A stretch of 42,271 nt of DNA, taken from contig SOJU01000005.1 of assembly GCA_004376465.1 (NCBI GenBank), forward strand, positions 1 through 42,271, in the 5' to 3' direction. Below are positions 11,618-19,919 of the stretch, in pieces. The notes below the pieces were generated by a model, which did not search any database, was not told where the DNA came from, and saw nothing but the letters and a program-made list of their open reading frames with translations. Position 1 is the first letter of the stretch; each line of letters opens with the position of its first letter. A program made the translations under genes and the position numbers. The stretch comes from Anaerolineales bacterium. GTDB lineage: Bacteria > Chloroflexota > Anaerolineae > Anaerolineales > E44-bin32.

Positions 11618-12073
11618 ATGTCGATTCGATGCGAGATTGTCACTCAGGACCGTTCCCTCTACGAAGGTGAAGCGGATATTGTCATCGCTCCCGGTTCGGA
11701 GGGTGAGCTTGGTATTCTTCCAAACCACGCTCCGCTTCTCACGACGCTTGAATTTGGCGTCCTAATTGTTCGCCATAAAGGTCAGGAAGAAGCCTTTGCC
11801 ATCGCCGGCGGGATTCTCGAGGTTCGACCGGATGTGATCACAGTTCTCGCTGATGTTGGCGAACGTGTTGATGAGATCGATCTGAGCCGTGCAGAGGCAG
11901 CCAGAGAGCGTGCACAAAAGTATTTGCAAGAAGGACCTCCACCCGACACCGATGAGTATCTCCGCATCCAGGCATCCCTGCGCCGCTCCCGCGTGCGAAT
12001 TGATGCCGTGAAACGATTTAAGAAGCGCCCCCAGCCTCCCCGGGCGGAGTCGCGTGATGATGAAGGAACCTAA
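11618..12073 (+). CDS. atpC: F1-type ATP synthase subunit epsilon
   Basis: Small regulatory subunit of the rotor stalk, 151 residues. The N-terminal beta sandwich is clear (VTQDRSLYEGEAD, GSEGELGILPNHAPLLT, IAGGILEV). The C-terminal helical hairpin begins at about residue 90 (DLSRAEAARERAQ). The last 25 residues are basic then acidic and likely disordered, making it somewhat longer than the usual 130-140. It ends three bases before the mreB start. Confidence 0.95.
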   Translation: MSIRCEIVTQDRSLYEGEADIVIAPGSEGELGILPNHAPLLTTLEFGVLIVRHKGQEEAFAIAGGILEVRPDVITVLADVGERVDEIDLSRAEAARERAQKYLQEGPPPDTDEYLRIQASLRRSRVRIDAVKRFKKRPQPPRAESRDDEGT

Positions 12074-12076
12074 TCC

Positions 12077-13084
12077 ATGGCCATATTTGGTAAGGATTTA
12101 GGGATCGATCTCGGCACAGTCAATACCTTAATTTGTGAGAACGACGAGATCATTCTCCACGAGCCGACGGTTGTGGCGATCGACATTGATGAATTGAAGA
12201 TCGTCGATGTCGGCCATTCGGCGCGCGAGATGGATGGTCGCGTCCCGGAAAGCATCGAAGTTTCACGCCCTCTGCGGGACGGAGTTATTGCCGATTTTGA
12301 AGTGACTCACCGCATGTTGGGATATTTCATTGAACGGGTTTCTGGTCCCGCGCGGCTCTTCAAACCGCGTGTGATGATCACGGTTCCCTTAGGGGTTACG
12401 AGCGTTGAGATGCGCGCCGTCCATGAGGCTACTCTTCAGGCTGGAAGCCGTGATGTTCACCTCATACAAGAGCCGCTCGCAGCTGCGATCGGTGTTGGAT
12501 TGCCGATTACGACGCCCTCGGGGAACATGGTCGTCGATCTGGGCGGAGGGGTGACTCAAGCAATTATGATCGCCATGAGCGGCATTGTGGCTCAAGGCGC
12601 AACCAGGCTAGGGGGGTTAAAACTCGATGAAGCGATCAGCACCTACGTCCGCAAGAAATATGGCTTGATTATCGGCCCGAGGACTGCGGAAGAGGCGAAA
12701 ATCCGGATCGGAGCTGCGCTTCCTCAGGATGAGGACCGCACAATCGAGATTCAGGGTCAGGATCAAGTCACGGGACTGCCCCGTCCTGTTACGATCTCAA
12801 CGAGTGAAATCGTTGAGGCACTACAGGAAACGCTCCAGTTAATGGTGATGTCGATTCGAGATGTTCTTGAGAAAACCCCACCGGAGCTTGCTTCCGATAT
12901 CATCGATCGCGGAATGGTGATTTGTGGTGGGGGTTCACTTCTACGAGGCATTGATAAGTGGCTCACACGCGAAACGGGTGTCCCCGCATATCGGGCGGAA
13001 GAACCTGTGGCATGCATTGCCCGAGGAGCCTACAGAGGGTTAGGAATGCTGGATCGTCTGAGGCGGACTCTCCCAAAAGTGTGA
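12077..13084 (+). CDS. mreB: MreB/Mbl-like rod-shape actin homologue
   Basis: Bacterial actin that guides wall synthesis in rod-shaped cells. The 335-residue protein has the phosphate-1 motif GIDLGTVNT (9-17; DLGTANT is usual), the phosphate-2 motif VVDLGGGVT (152-160), the conserved QEPLAAAIGVGLPI segment, and the adenosine motif CGGGSLLRGID near 285. The start lies three bases after atpC, so it is probably cotranscribed with the ATP synthase genes, and a terminator follows. No mreC or mreD is next to it. It could be a filament-forming paralogue rather than the main shape determinant; the window cannot tell. Confidence 0.94.
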   Translation: MAIFGKDLGIDLGTVNTLICENDEIILHEPTVVAIDIDELKIVDVGHSAREMDGRVPESIEVSRPLRDGVIADFEVTHRMLGYFIERVSGPARLFKPRVMITVPLGVTSVEMRAVHEATLQAGSRDVHLIQEPLAAAIGVGLPITTPSGNMVVDLGGGVTQAIMIAMSGIVAQGATRLGGLKLDEAISTYVRKKYGLIIGPRTAEEAKIRIGAALPQDEDRTIEIQGQDQVTGLPRPVTISTSEIVEALQETLQLMVMSIRDVLEKTPPELASDIIDRGMVICGGGSLLRGIDKWLTRETGVPAYRAEEPVACIARGAYRGLGMLDRLRRTLPKV

Positions 13085-13118
13085 GAATCGCAAGTACACC
13101 AAGCCACTTTTTATTTAG

Positions 13119-13141
13119 AGCGCCCGGATACGGCGCTTTTT
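13119..13141 (+). terminator. Intrinsic terminator after mreB
   Basis: A perfect six-base stem AGCGCC/GGCGCT encloses a seven-base loop and is followed by five T residues. It closes the atpAGDC-mreB unit. Reading the other way the hairpin lacks a T run, so it is less likely to stop rex transcription from the minus strand. Confidence 0.85.
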
Positions 13142-13176
13142 CATTTTAAACGCCGACAGGATACTTTTTCTCGTAC

Positions 13177-13800
13177 TTATTCAGGCAGGTAATACGTCAT
13201 ATGCTGCAGGTGAAGGACTGGGTCAATATACTGCACCCTAACGTTGTCGGGCACGAAGAGTGATGTCGGCGCATAGCACATTATGGCCTCGATGCCAGCT
13301 TTGACCAGCTTCTCCGATACTTCCTGGGCTTCGGAAGCGGGAACGGCGAGCATCGCGACTTTAATTTTCTGGGTTCGAATCTCTTCGGTCAAATTCCCGG
13401 TGCCTCGGATGAGAAATTGACCCACTGGCTGGCCGGCCTTTGCCGGATCATTATCGTATATGGCGGTGATTCGAAAGCCTCGATCGACGAATCCTCTATA
13501 ATTTGCGACAGCAGTACCAAGATCTCCAGCACCAACGAGGACGATATCCCACACGCGGTCAACTTTCAAAATACGCTTAAGCTGTTCCATGAGAAAGTTG
13601 ATGTTGTAGCCGGTACCTTGCTTGCCGAATTCGCCAAATTGTGAGAGATCTTTGCGTATCTGTGCTGAGGAGATGCCAAGCCGTCCCCCCAGTTCTTGGG
13701 AGGATGTGATCTCCTTCCCATCCCTAGCCATCTGAGACAAGGCTCTCAGGTAGAGTGGAAGACGACCAACGACGATGTCAGGAACCTTGTTTGCAGGCAT
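13177..13800 (-). CDS. rex: Redox-sensing transcriptional repressor Rex
   Basis: Senses the NADH/NAD ratio and represses respiratory and fermentative genes when NADH is low. The 207-residue protein has an N-terminal winged helix (about 10-65) with the recognition segment SSAQIRKDLSQFGEFGKQGTGY and a Rossmann domain with GAGDLGTA (90-97). The C-terminal helix HLQHMTYYL is the domain-swapping element of the dimer. GGAG sits eight bases before the ATG. It converges on the atp-mreB unit and is divergent from obg. A Rex operator (TTGTGAA-type palindrome) was looked for by eye beside rex and before atpA and not found. Confidence 0.96.
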   Translation of the reverse strand: MPANKVPDIVVGRLPLYLRALSQMARDGKEITSSQELGGRLGISSAQIRKDLSQFGEFGKQGTGYNINFLMEQLKRILKVDRVWDIVLVGAGDLGTAVANYRGFVDRGFRITAIYDNDPAKAGQPVGQFLIRGTGNLTEEIRTQKIKVAMLAVPASEAQEVSEKLVKAGIEAIMCYAPTSLFVPDNVRVQYIDPVLHLQHMTYYLPE

Positions 13801-14109
13801 TCTTTACTCCAAGTAGTGTTTGTAGAAATGTCTGCCAAATCTAACATACCTAATGGGGTTATGCAAACAATTCCTACCTTTTACATCAACCATCACTGTT
13901 AATGATTCGGCGTCGGATCGATCAATAGCAACTTAGACAAACTACTTCTTAACTTCCAACCTACTCGCCAGAGGGAAAGATCAAGGTGTTGCCATAGAGA
14001 AAATGGATCTAATCCGCGGAATCCATCATCGCTGATCCTCGGTGCAGATTAGGTGCAGATGATGTAGATAGTTGACGGGTATAATGGCAATGAAAGTGGA
14101 GAAATATTT
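13801..14109. other. Divergent rex-obg intergenic region
   Basis: Contains no gene. On the minus strand TTGTTT (13865-13870) and TATGTT (13843-13848) with 16-base spacing could drive rex, with modest consensus match. On the plus strand TATAAT (14080-14085) lies 24 bases before the obg start without a -35 at normal spacing. The nine-base word GGTGCAGAT is repeated at 14041 and 14052, just upstream of that -10. Confidence 0.4.
14080..14085 (+). promoter_or_regulatory. Candidate -10 box for obg-nadD
   Basis: A consensus TATAAT is placed to give a short leader carrying GGAG (14098-14101) before the GTG start. The tandem GGTGCAGAT words lie over the place where a -35 would be, so an activator site is conceivable. 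TTGACG at 14072-14077 is too close to be the -35. Confidence 0.4.
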
Positions 14110-15390
14110 GTGCAGAAGCATGGTGATTTTCTAGACGAAGTGAGAATCCAGGTCTCCTCAGGCAAGGGAGGCGATGGCGCTGTTCACTTCCGGAAGGAGA
14201 AATATGTCCCCCGCGGAGGTCCTGATGGAGGCGACGGCGGGAAGGGCGGGGATGTGGTTTTTATTGTTGATCCAAAGCGGACAACTTTATCCGCTTTCCG
14301 AGGTAAGCGGCACTTTCGCGCTCAAGAGGGCAAGCCTGGGGGAGGAAACAATAGGACTGGAAGGAGCGGCAAGGATGTCCAGATTCTTGTCCCGCCAGGC
14401 ACGATTGTTCGCGATGACAAGACGGATGCGCTTCTAGGAGATCTTGTGGAACCAGGTCAGGAGCTCATTATCTATCGTGGCGGTCGCGGGGGGCGCGGAA
14501 ATGCACGCTTCGCAACGTCACGCAATCAGACTCCTCGAGTGGGGGAGAAGGGCGCTCCGGGGGAAAAACACTGGATTTACCTGGAATTAAGATTAATTGC
14601 CGATGTTGGCATTATCGGTGTGCCGAACGCTGGGAAGTCAACTTTATTGGCAGCTGTAACGAATGCTAAGCCCAAGATCGCTGAATACCCGTTTACGACG
14701 CTTTCTCCAAATCTAGGTGTCGCCAAGCTCGATGTCGACGCTGTGCTTGTCCTTGCTGATATCCCCGGGCTTATCGAAGGAGCTCATCAAGGTGTTGGTC
14801 TGGGATTTCAATTTCTACGTCACATCCAGCGAACGAAGGTATTAATCCATCTTATCGATGGTTTATCTCCAGACCCGTTAGCTGATTTCTCTCAAATTAA
14901 CACAGAGTTAGCCTATTTTGACCCAATGCTGGGGGAGAAACCTCAAATTGTGGCGATTACTAAGACTGATCTCCCAGAAGTCAGGGCGCGGATTGATGAA
15001 TTGAAGAGCAGGTTTGAATCTGCGGGGTACCAGGTTTTTACGATATCTGCTCTCGCACGGGATGGCCTGAGGGAACTTCTTTTTGCTGCCATCAAGGAAT
15101 TGCAAACAATTCCTGCTCCAGAGATTATCGAAGGAGAGCTGCCTGTTTACCGGCCAGAACTTGAGGCTAGAGATTTTAAAATCACACGCGAAGCGGATGG
15201 CGGCTGGCGAGTCTCAGGGGAGGCGGTTGAGCGCGCAGCAGCAATGACGTATTGGGAATATGATGAGGCAATCCGCAGGTTCCAACAGCTTCTTGTGCGA
15301 CTTGGTGTTGAAGCTGCGCTGCAAGAAGCTGGCGTCAAATCTGGAGATACCGTCCGCATTGGGGAAAACGAGCTTGAATGGGTGATTTAA
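14110..15390 (+). CDS. obg: Obg/CgtA GTPase
   Basis: Ribosome-associated GTPase needed for late 50S assembly and stress control. The 426-residue protein has the glycine-rich Obg fold (about 6-160; many GG repeats such as GGPDGGDGGKGGDV), the G domain with GVPNAGKST (170-178), DIPG (217-220), TKTD (284-287, usually NKxD) and SAL (313-315), and the C-terminal OCT domain (about 350-426) found in a subset of bacteria. It starts with GTG, supported by GGAG eight bases upstream. Its end overlaps nadD by 13 bases, so the two are coupled. Confidence 0.96.
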   Translation: MQKHGDFLDEVRIQVSSGKGGDGAVHFRKEKYVPRGGPDGGDGGKGGDVVFIVDPKRTTLSAFRGKRHFRAQEGKPGGGNNRTGRSGKDVQILVPPGTIVRDDKTDALLGDLVEPGQELIIYRGGRGGRGNARFATSRNQTPRVGEKGAPGEKHWIYLELRLIADVGIIGVPNAGKSTLLAAVTNAKPKIAEYPFTTLSPNLGVAKLDVDAVLVLADIPGLIEGAHQGVGLGFQFLRHIQRTKVLIHLIDGLSPDPLADFSQINTELAYFDPMLGEKPQIVAITKTDLPEVRARIDELKSRFESAGYQVFTISALARDGLRELLFAAIKELQTIPAPEIIEGELPVYRPELEARDFKITREADGGWRVSGEAVERAAAMTYWEYDEAIRRFQQLLVRLGVEAALQEAGVKSGDTVRIGENELEWVI

Positions 15391-15980
15391 TCGGTGTGCT
15401 CGGAGGGACGTTTGACCCTCCCCATCTCGCTCATCTGCTTCTGGCGGATGAAGCTCGTTACGTTCTTGGCCTAAATAAAATCCTCTGGGTTGTAACCGCG
15501 CAGCCACCTCATAAAGAAGATCAGTCCATCTCATCGGTCGACCACCGCGTGGCGATGGTCAAGTTAGTGACCGATGCTGAACCTGCATTTGAATTCTCAC
15601 CTGCGGACCTCGAACGACCACCTCCTCACTATGCACATGGGACGATGGAGTGGTTGAGGATGCGTCATACCGACGCGAAATTCGCATATTTGATGGGGGA
15701 GGATTCACTGCGTGATCTCCCTGACTGGAATTTGCCACAGCGTTTTGTAGATTCCTGTGATTGCATCGGTGTCATGAAGCGCCTCGCGGTGGAATACGAA
15801 GTGGCTCAATTGGAAGAGGAGCTCCCGGGGTTGGGGGACAAGCTGGTTTTTCTGGGTGTTCCACCGATCATGATCTCTGGCAGGGAAATCCGCCGCCGTG
15901 TTCACGACGGACGTCCCTATCGATATTTTATCCCCCCTGCTGTCTCAGATTACCTTCTCGAGCACGGTCTTTATTCTTGA
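15378..15980 (+). CDS. nadD: Nicotinate-nucleotide adenylyltransferase NadD
   Basis: Transfers AMP from ATP to nicotinate mononucleotide in NAD synthesis. The 200-residue protein has the nucleotidyltransferase motif GGTFDPPHLAH (9-19) and the second motif ISGREIRRRV near the C terminus (ISxTxIR type, with Gly-Arg in place of Ser-Thr). The segments ILWVVTAQPPHK and YLMGEDSLRDLPDW match the family. The start lies inside the obg reading frame end, a common arrangement for obg-nadD pairs. No rsfS follows. Confidence 0.95.
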   Translation: MGDLIGVLGGTFDPPHLAHLLLADEARYVLGLNKILWVVTAQPPHKEDQSISSVDHRVAMVKLVTDAEPAFEFSPADLERPPPHYAHGTMEWLRMRHTDAKFAYLMGEDSLRDLPDWNLPQRFVDSCDCIGVMKRLAVEYEVAQLEEELPGLGDKLVFLGVPPIMISGREIRRRVHDGRPYRYFIPPAVSDYLLEHGLYS

Positions 15981-16201
15981 GTCTGAGCCGTGATTGACCA
16001 GTCTTCGCCACAAGAGCTTGGGTTAATCTAATCAGAAGCATGCGCTAGTTGCTGCTAGGCTGTGTAAGCAATCCTCCCCCTGAATGGAAAGAAGTGGGTC
16101 TGAGAGCTTGGTAATACAGCGTAGTTCTTGAAATCGAGATATGATGTATTGGCTAATGAGTTCTTCAGAAAACTACAGCGATGGGTCAAGAGAGGAAACC
16201 A

Positions 16202-16831
16202 ATGAGAGAGAAAGATATCCCACGATGGCTGCTTCCTGCCCTGGTATTTATCTTCCTAGCGGCCATTGTTGCCTTCCTATTCGCAAGAGGATTGGGCAAG
16301 AGCGTGCCGCTCGACGAACGTTCATCCTCTATTGGAGTTGTTCAATCTGGTGAGATCAACCCGGATAGACGGGAACCGACAACACCAAGGGATCCGTGTT
16401 CACTACTTATGCTTGAGGAGATCGAGGATGAACTGGGTATTCAATTAGGCGAATCATCTTTCGAGGTGACAGATGATCCTATAGGCGAGATGATCTGCAC
16501 TTTCCATGGAGCGGATGACGGTAATCTCCCTGTTGTCCGCCTCGTTGTCGTCTTTAATGAGGGAATGAAACCATTTCTACGACAAAATGGATATTCCGTG
16601 GGTCACCTATACGCAGGGCGGAATGTCTCGGATAGGTATACAAAGCCGGTCGCGGATATTGGGGACGAGGCGTTTTGGGGGGGCAGTGGTGTGGAATTGT
16701 GGAACGGTCTTCATGTTCTTCTTTGGGATGTCTATTTACAGATTAATGTCAACAGCGGGGATGAAGGGAAAGATCTGGACGCGTCGCAGAAACTGGCGTT
16801 AATCGCACTGGAACGTCTATTCAATGAGTAG
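16202..16831 (+). CDS. Membrane-anchored extracytoplasmic protein of unknown function
   Basis: A 209-residue protein with a basic N terminus (MREKDIPR) and one membrane segment at about 8-28 (LLPALVFIFLAAIVAFLFA), followed by an exported domain. The start at 16202 is chosen because AGAGG lies six bases upstream; an ATG at 16181 lacks this. After a Pro-Thr-Arg linker the motif DPCSLLMLEEIEDELG resembles the opening of DUF3558-like extracytoplasmic domains (DPC-LL-EE-LG), usually found as two repeats of this fold in surface lipoproteins. A second cysteine occurs in EMICTFHG, so a disulfide with DPC is possible. No catalytic motif is seen. It is followed by a strong terminator. Confidence 0.75.
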   Translation: MREKDIPRWLLPALVFIFLAAIVAFLFARGLGKSVPLDERSSSIGVVQSGEINPDRREPTTPRDPCSLLMLEEIEDELGIQLGESSFEVTDDPIGEMICTFHGADDGNLPVVRLVVVFNEGMKPFLRQNGYSVGHLYAGRNVSDRYTKPVADIGDEAFWGGSGVELWNGLHVLLWDVYLQINVNSGDEGKDLDASQKLALIALERLFNE

Positions 16832-16933
16832 TTCTTGCCGTCTAGCAAAACAAATTCCTGGATACTGACATTTCGAAGAGCGGAATGAGCGACCTGCGTG
16901 CCCGCCCGCCGCTCTCCAGCAACCGACTCTCAT

Positions 16934-16970
16934 AACCTCCCGGAGATTCCAAGCCTGCGGGAGGTTTTTT
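16934..16970 (+). terminator. Intrinsic terminator
   Basis: A nine-base stem, AACCTCCCG (16934-16942) and CGGGAGGTT (16958-16966), with a 15-base loop and a T run. It lies 103 bases after the membrane-anchored protein gene. Confidence 0.8.
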
Positions 16971-16995
16971 ATCGGGGAACACATCGTTGGTGGTT

Positions 16996-17023
16996 GTAGA
17001 GACGCAGCATGCTGCGTCTCTAC
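16996..17023. repeat. Perfect 28-base palindrome
   Basis: The arms GTAGAGACGCAGCA and TGCTGCGTCTCTAC are exact reverse complements with no spacer. The same style of palindrome (GTAGAGACG...CGTCTCTAC) is a familiar dispersed intergenic repeat in some cyanobacteria and Chloroflexota; that is from memory. It is a single copy in this window. Confidence 0.85.
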
Positions 17024-17109
17024 GTGTAGGATATATTGTCGAGGCAAATTGCTCTCGACATGTACGCCTGCCGCCGGGAGTAGAGCTCTTTGAAACGAAA
17101 AACCAAACC

Positions 17110-17192
17110 TTCGGATTTGCATGGTTGGTTTGAGTTGAGAGCTTGATGTTAGATCCAGGGGGTGTGCTCCACGCTGCGCTTCGCGCAGCACT
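17110..17192 (+). repeat. Dispersed repeat module A, copy 2
   Basis: This matches 1-84 in reverse complement with a handful of changes. It contains a perfect hairpin, GCTGCGC with GCGCAGC around TTC (17173-17189). Confidence 0.8.
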
Positions 17193-17312
17193 CCGTAGGA
17201 GCCACGAGTGCTTCGCGAGGGGAGGGTCCCTCGACGAGCTCGGGATGATAAGTCCCCCACAGTCCCCTCGCGTGCATCCCCGAAGCAGAGCGGAGGGGGC
17301 TTTGGGGGATTT

Positions 17313-17435
17313 AGGGGGAAGAAAAGAGAGAGCGATTCATAAACTTCTTAATTTGTCTATCTAGTCGTGCATACGCTCTAACCTCAAACCGCAGGCTGCG
17401 GCGACAACCGGAAGCAGAGCTTCCGCACTCCACAC
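17313..17435 (+). repeat. Dispersed repeat module B, copy 2
   Basis: Direct match to 325-440, ending in the small hairpin GGAAGC-AGA-GCTTCC. In this locus modules A and B lie about 120 bases apart; in the other, about 240. Confidence 0.75.
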
Positions 17436-17489
17436 ATTCAAAAAAAAGATGAGACAACCCTGGTTAGATCAACTGGAGGATGTTGAGGA

Positions 17490-18347
17490 TCAGTCAAGAT
17501 ACGGTCCTGTTTCGATTGGCCTGTTTGGATCGCTCGACCACTCGGACCAGGAGCCTGCATATAATCTGACGCCTTGGATTCCTGCGTAGGCCATGGAGAG
17601 AACGTTATGGCATCCGGTTACGCCTGAACCACAATAGACGATGGTATCTGTTGATGAGAACCCGCCGATCAAGGTGTCAAATTCCGCTCTAAGGATGTCA
17701 GGGCTCCTAAAACACCCGTCTACTCCGAGATTCATCTGCCAGAACCTGTTTATCGCTCCAGGGATACGGCCGGCAATAGGGTCGAAGGGTTCTTCCTCAC
17801 CTCGATATCGCTCCGGCGCGCGCGAATCAAGGACGAGACTGGAGCCCTGTGATCTTCTTTCAAGAACTTCATCGGCTACGACTCTTAAATCCGGTTTTAA
17901 CCGTGGGACGAATTGTCTGGGGATTCGGGATTCACGATTGGCGTGGATCGGAAGTCCGAGTCGTTTCCATTCCGGAAAGCCTCCGTCTAACACCGCGGCT
18001 GCTTCATGCCCCAAGTATTTGAGCATCCACCATAAACGGGCTGCTATACCCCCGCCGCGCGAATCGTAAATAACAACCTGGGTGTCCTCATCAATACCCA
18101 ATTCAGAGAAGTATTTTGTGATGACCTCGATTCCAGGGAGAGGATGGCGGCCGTTCGTTCCGCTCCTTGGCGCGGAAAGATTATCGTCAAGGTGGACATA
18201 GGCAGCTCCAGGAATGTGTTCGATCAGATATTGTTCTTCCCCCCAGTGCGGTTGAACCAGATCAAAGCGGCTGTCGAAGATCGCCCAATTCGCTTCTTCT
18301 AAATGAGGTTCGAGCTGATTTGTGGTGATGACGGTCGTGTAGTCCAT
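17490..18347 (-). CDS. sseA: Tandem-rhodanese sulfurtransferase (SseA type)
   Basis: Moves sulfane sulfur from 3-mercaptopyruvate or thiosulfate to an acceptor such as thioredoxin or cyanide. The 285-residue protein has two rhodanese domains, about 8-135 (inactive, with VIYDSRGGGIAARLWW) and about 160-280 (active). The catalytic loop is CGSGVTG, close to the mercaptopyruvate sulfurtransferase form CGSGVTA and unlike the thiosulfate form CRKGVT. AGGAAA precedes the ATG. A promoter with a perfect TTGACA lies about 170 bases upstream (18520-18548). No signal peptide is visible, so it is cytoplasmic. Confidence 0.93.
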   Translation of the reverse strand: MDYTTVITTNQLEPHLEEANWAIFDSRFDLVQPHWGEEQYLIEHIPGAAYVHLDDNLSAPRSGTNGRHPLPGIEVITKYFSELGIDEDTQVVIYDSRGGGIAARLWWMLKYLGHEAAAVLDGGFPEWKRLGLPIHANRESRIPRQFVPRLKPDLRVVADEVLERRSQGSSLVLDSRAPERYRGEEEPFDPIAGRIPGAINRFWQMNLGVDGCFRSPDILRAEFDTLIGGFSSTDTIVYCGSGVTGCHNVLSMAYAGIQGVRLYAGSWSEWSSDPNRPIETGPYLD

Positions 18348-18665
18348 AATTGTTTCCTATACTGGCGCACAGCAGGTAATGCCGAATATTGCATCCCTCT
18401 CCTGGCAAAGGTGTCGCCAAAATTTGGGGAGATCCGTCACCCCACGACTTGGCGATAGGCCAGACACCAATTTGGTTGTCTGAGGTGGGTGGGATTAAGA
18501 ATCTACGGGTTTTCAAGCGAGGTATCATTCGCGTGTGTGAGATGTCAATCATCAGCGGGCCATCGTGCTGTATCGAAAGAGGTAGCGCCCATCTGGATGA
18601 ATGGCAAGGAGTGAGTCACCTTCTCTGACAAGTTATATTGGTTATGAGATGACGCGTTCAACTCG
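18348..18665. other. Gap upstream of sseA
   Basis: No gene is supported; a 79-residue plus-strand frame has no domain or ribosome site. The main signal is the minus-strand promoter candidate at 18520-18548, which implies an sseA leader of about 165 bases. Confidence 0.45.
18520..18548 (-). promoter_or_regulatory. Promoter candidate for sseA
   Basis: Reading leftward there is a perfect -35 TTGACA (18543-18548), a 17-base spacer and a weak -10 ATACCT (18520-18525). The -10 is poor, so the confidence is moderate. Confidence 0.4.
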
Positions 18666-18875
18666 TTAGTCCTGCTTACTGTCCTCGCTACTTCCTTCGC
18701 TTCTTGTTGCTGCCTTCCTTAATTGCTCGATTGAAATGCGGTTGGCATGGCGGCAGCCTGGACAGTGGACGACGTAATGATTTCCTTCGCTTTCCTCGAG
18801 AGCTTCAAGAGCGAAGGCGATTTCCTCTTTCTTGATGTGGAAATTTCTACCGCAACGATAACATCTGGTCTGCAT
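18666..18875 (-). CDS. Small zinc-ribbon protein
   Basis: A 69-residue soluble protein. Two CxxC knuckles, Cys5/Cys8 (CYRC) and Cys38/Cys41 (CPGC), form a probable zinc ribbon. The middle (EEIAFALEALEESEGNHY) is helical. The C-terminal 20 residues are polar and probably disordered. AGGAG seven bases before the ATG supports translation. It lies 37 bases downstream of the EamA transporter gene on the same strand and may be cotranscribed. Such ribbons often bind nucleic acid or a protein partner, but no function can be assigned. Confidence 0.8.
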   Translation of the reverse strand: MQTRCYRCGRNFHIKKEEIAFALEALEESEGNHYVVHCPGCRHANRISIEQLRKAATRSEGSSEDSKQD

Positions 18876-18912
18876 TTGATAACTCCTGAGATGTACTAAG
18901 CTTAATTAGCAA

Positions 18913-19875
18913 TCACTCGGTCGCTGCTCCGCCCGGGTTAGTTCGGATCAATGAAAACGCGACCCCGAATAAAACGATTGTGGCGCCAGCGATACGTAAG
19001 GGAGATGGCAGCTCGCTAAGCACAAGATAGGCTAAGACAGCCGCAGCAATGGGCTCGCCTAAAAGTGTGATCGAAACCTTAGTGGCGGGTAAGTACCGCA
19101 ATGCCCAATTATAAGTTGAATGGGCTAATAATTGTGGGAAGATCGCAAGCAGCAGGAACCAGAGGTATGTGATCGGTGGGTACCCAAAAAGGTTGTGCCC
19201 AGATGAAATCACGGCAATGATCAAGAAGATCGCAGCAGAGGTATACACAAGACCGATATACATGATGAGTGAAAAATCAGATCTAAGGCGACGCCCGATG
19301 ATGAGATAAGCTGCTCCGGCTGCGCCTCCCAAAAGAGCGAGTAGGTCGCCAAGCAAGACATCCGTTCCGCCACCCGATGTTGTGGTAACACATGAAAACC
19401 CCTCACCGAAAACACAGTAATCACTTAATGCGATCATCAATCCACCGCCGAACGCCAGTCCCAAACCGATTATAGTTCTACGCGAAGGTATCTCGCCGAG
19501 GAGAAGGGGAGAGAACGCAGCGACGAAAAGTGGGGTCGTCTGAACGAGGACCACTGAGCTGGTGACGTTGGTATATTCGAGTGAGGTGATCCAGGCGCCG
19601 AAGTGCAGTGCTAGAAATAACCCCGAGAGAAAGGCTAATTTATATTGTGCTCTTGAGGGTTCCCGCAGTTTTTCACGCTGACGGAAGAGGAAGGGGGCCA
19701 GGATCAAAGATGCGATCGATAATCGATATGCTGCTATTACCAAAGATGGAGCATCGTTTTGGGCGAAACGAATAAAGATAGATGAAGTGGAGGCAGCGAC
19801 GATCGCCAGTCCCAACGCAAGAATCGGAGATATGCGAGTTTTATCTTCAGGTGTGTATGTTCCGGGTTGCTTCAT
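18913..19875 (-). CDS. EamA/DMT family transporter
   Basis: Inner-membrane drug/metabolite-type transporter, 320 residues with about ten membrane spans arranged as two EamA repeats (about 15-145 and 175-310). The first span is ISPILALGLAIVAASTSSIFIRF. Motifs AAYRLSIASLILAPF and the late TKVSITLLGEPIAAAVLAYL are characteristic. The substrate is unknown; family members export amino acids, nucleosides or other metabolites. The open frame extends to 20043, but the extra residues are not hydrophobic and match nothing, so Met at 19875 is preferred; Met at 19884 is possible. Neither has a clear ribosome site. A plus-strand promoter-like sequence overlaps this 5' end. Confidence 0.85.
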   Translation of the reverse strand: MKQPGTYTPEDKTRISPILALGLAIVAASTSSIFIRFAQNDAPSLVIAAYRLSIASLILAPFLFRQREKLREPSRAQYKLAFLSGLFLALHFGAWITSLEYTNVTSSVVLVQTTPLFVAAFSPLLLGEIPSRRTIIGLGLAFGGGLMIALSDYCVFGEGFSCVTTTSGGGTDVLLGDLLALLGGAAGAAYLIIGRRLRSDFSLIMYIGLVYTSAAIFLIIAVISSGHNLFGYPPITYLWFLLLAIFPQLLAHSTYNWALRYLPATKVSITLLGEPIAAAVLAYLVLSELPSPLRIAGATIVLFGVAFSLIRTNPGGAATE

Positions 19876-19889
19876 AAACAACATTTCGC

Positions 19890-19919
19890 TTGACAAATTC
19901 TGATTCTGAAGACTACAAT
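19890..19919 (+). promoter_or_regulatory. Plus-strand promoter upstream of the ferredoxin gene
   Basis: A perfect -35 TTGACA (19890-19895), an 18-base spacer and TACAAT (19914-19919) make one of the better consensus promoters in the window. It points away from the EamA gene toward the ferredoxin, whose ATG is about 320 bases beyond the predicted start. It would also give a divergent start close to the EamA 5' end. Confidence 0.5.

Larger units (their letters stand above)
17024..17489. other. Non-coding gap with repeat modules A and B
   Basis: No gene is supported. It holds repeat module A (17110-17192), a spacer rich in short hairpins such as the CTCGCGAAGCACTCG region, and repeat module B (17313-17435). 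A run of A residues at 17441-17449 lies just past the end of the minus-strand sulfurtransferase gene, but no stable stem precedes it on that strand. Confidence 0.55.

Noticed and set aside
13365-13385. GGTTCGAATC-like word resembling a tRNA T-loop
   Set aside because: It lies inside rex with no acceptor, D or anticodon stems around it.
14072-14085. TTGACG next to TATAAT as a -35/-10 pair before obg
   Set aside because: The two hexamers are only two bases apart, so they cannot form one promoter.
18389-18628. 79-residue plus-strand open frame
   Set aside because: No domain or ribosome site, and it overlaps the sseA promoter region.
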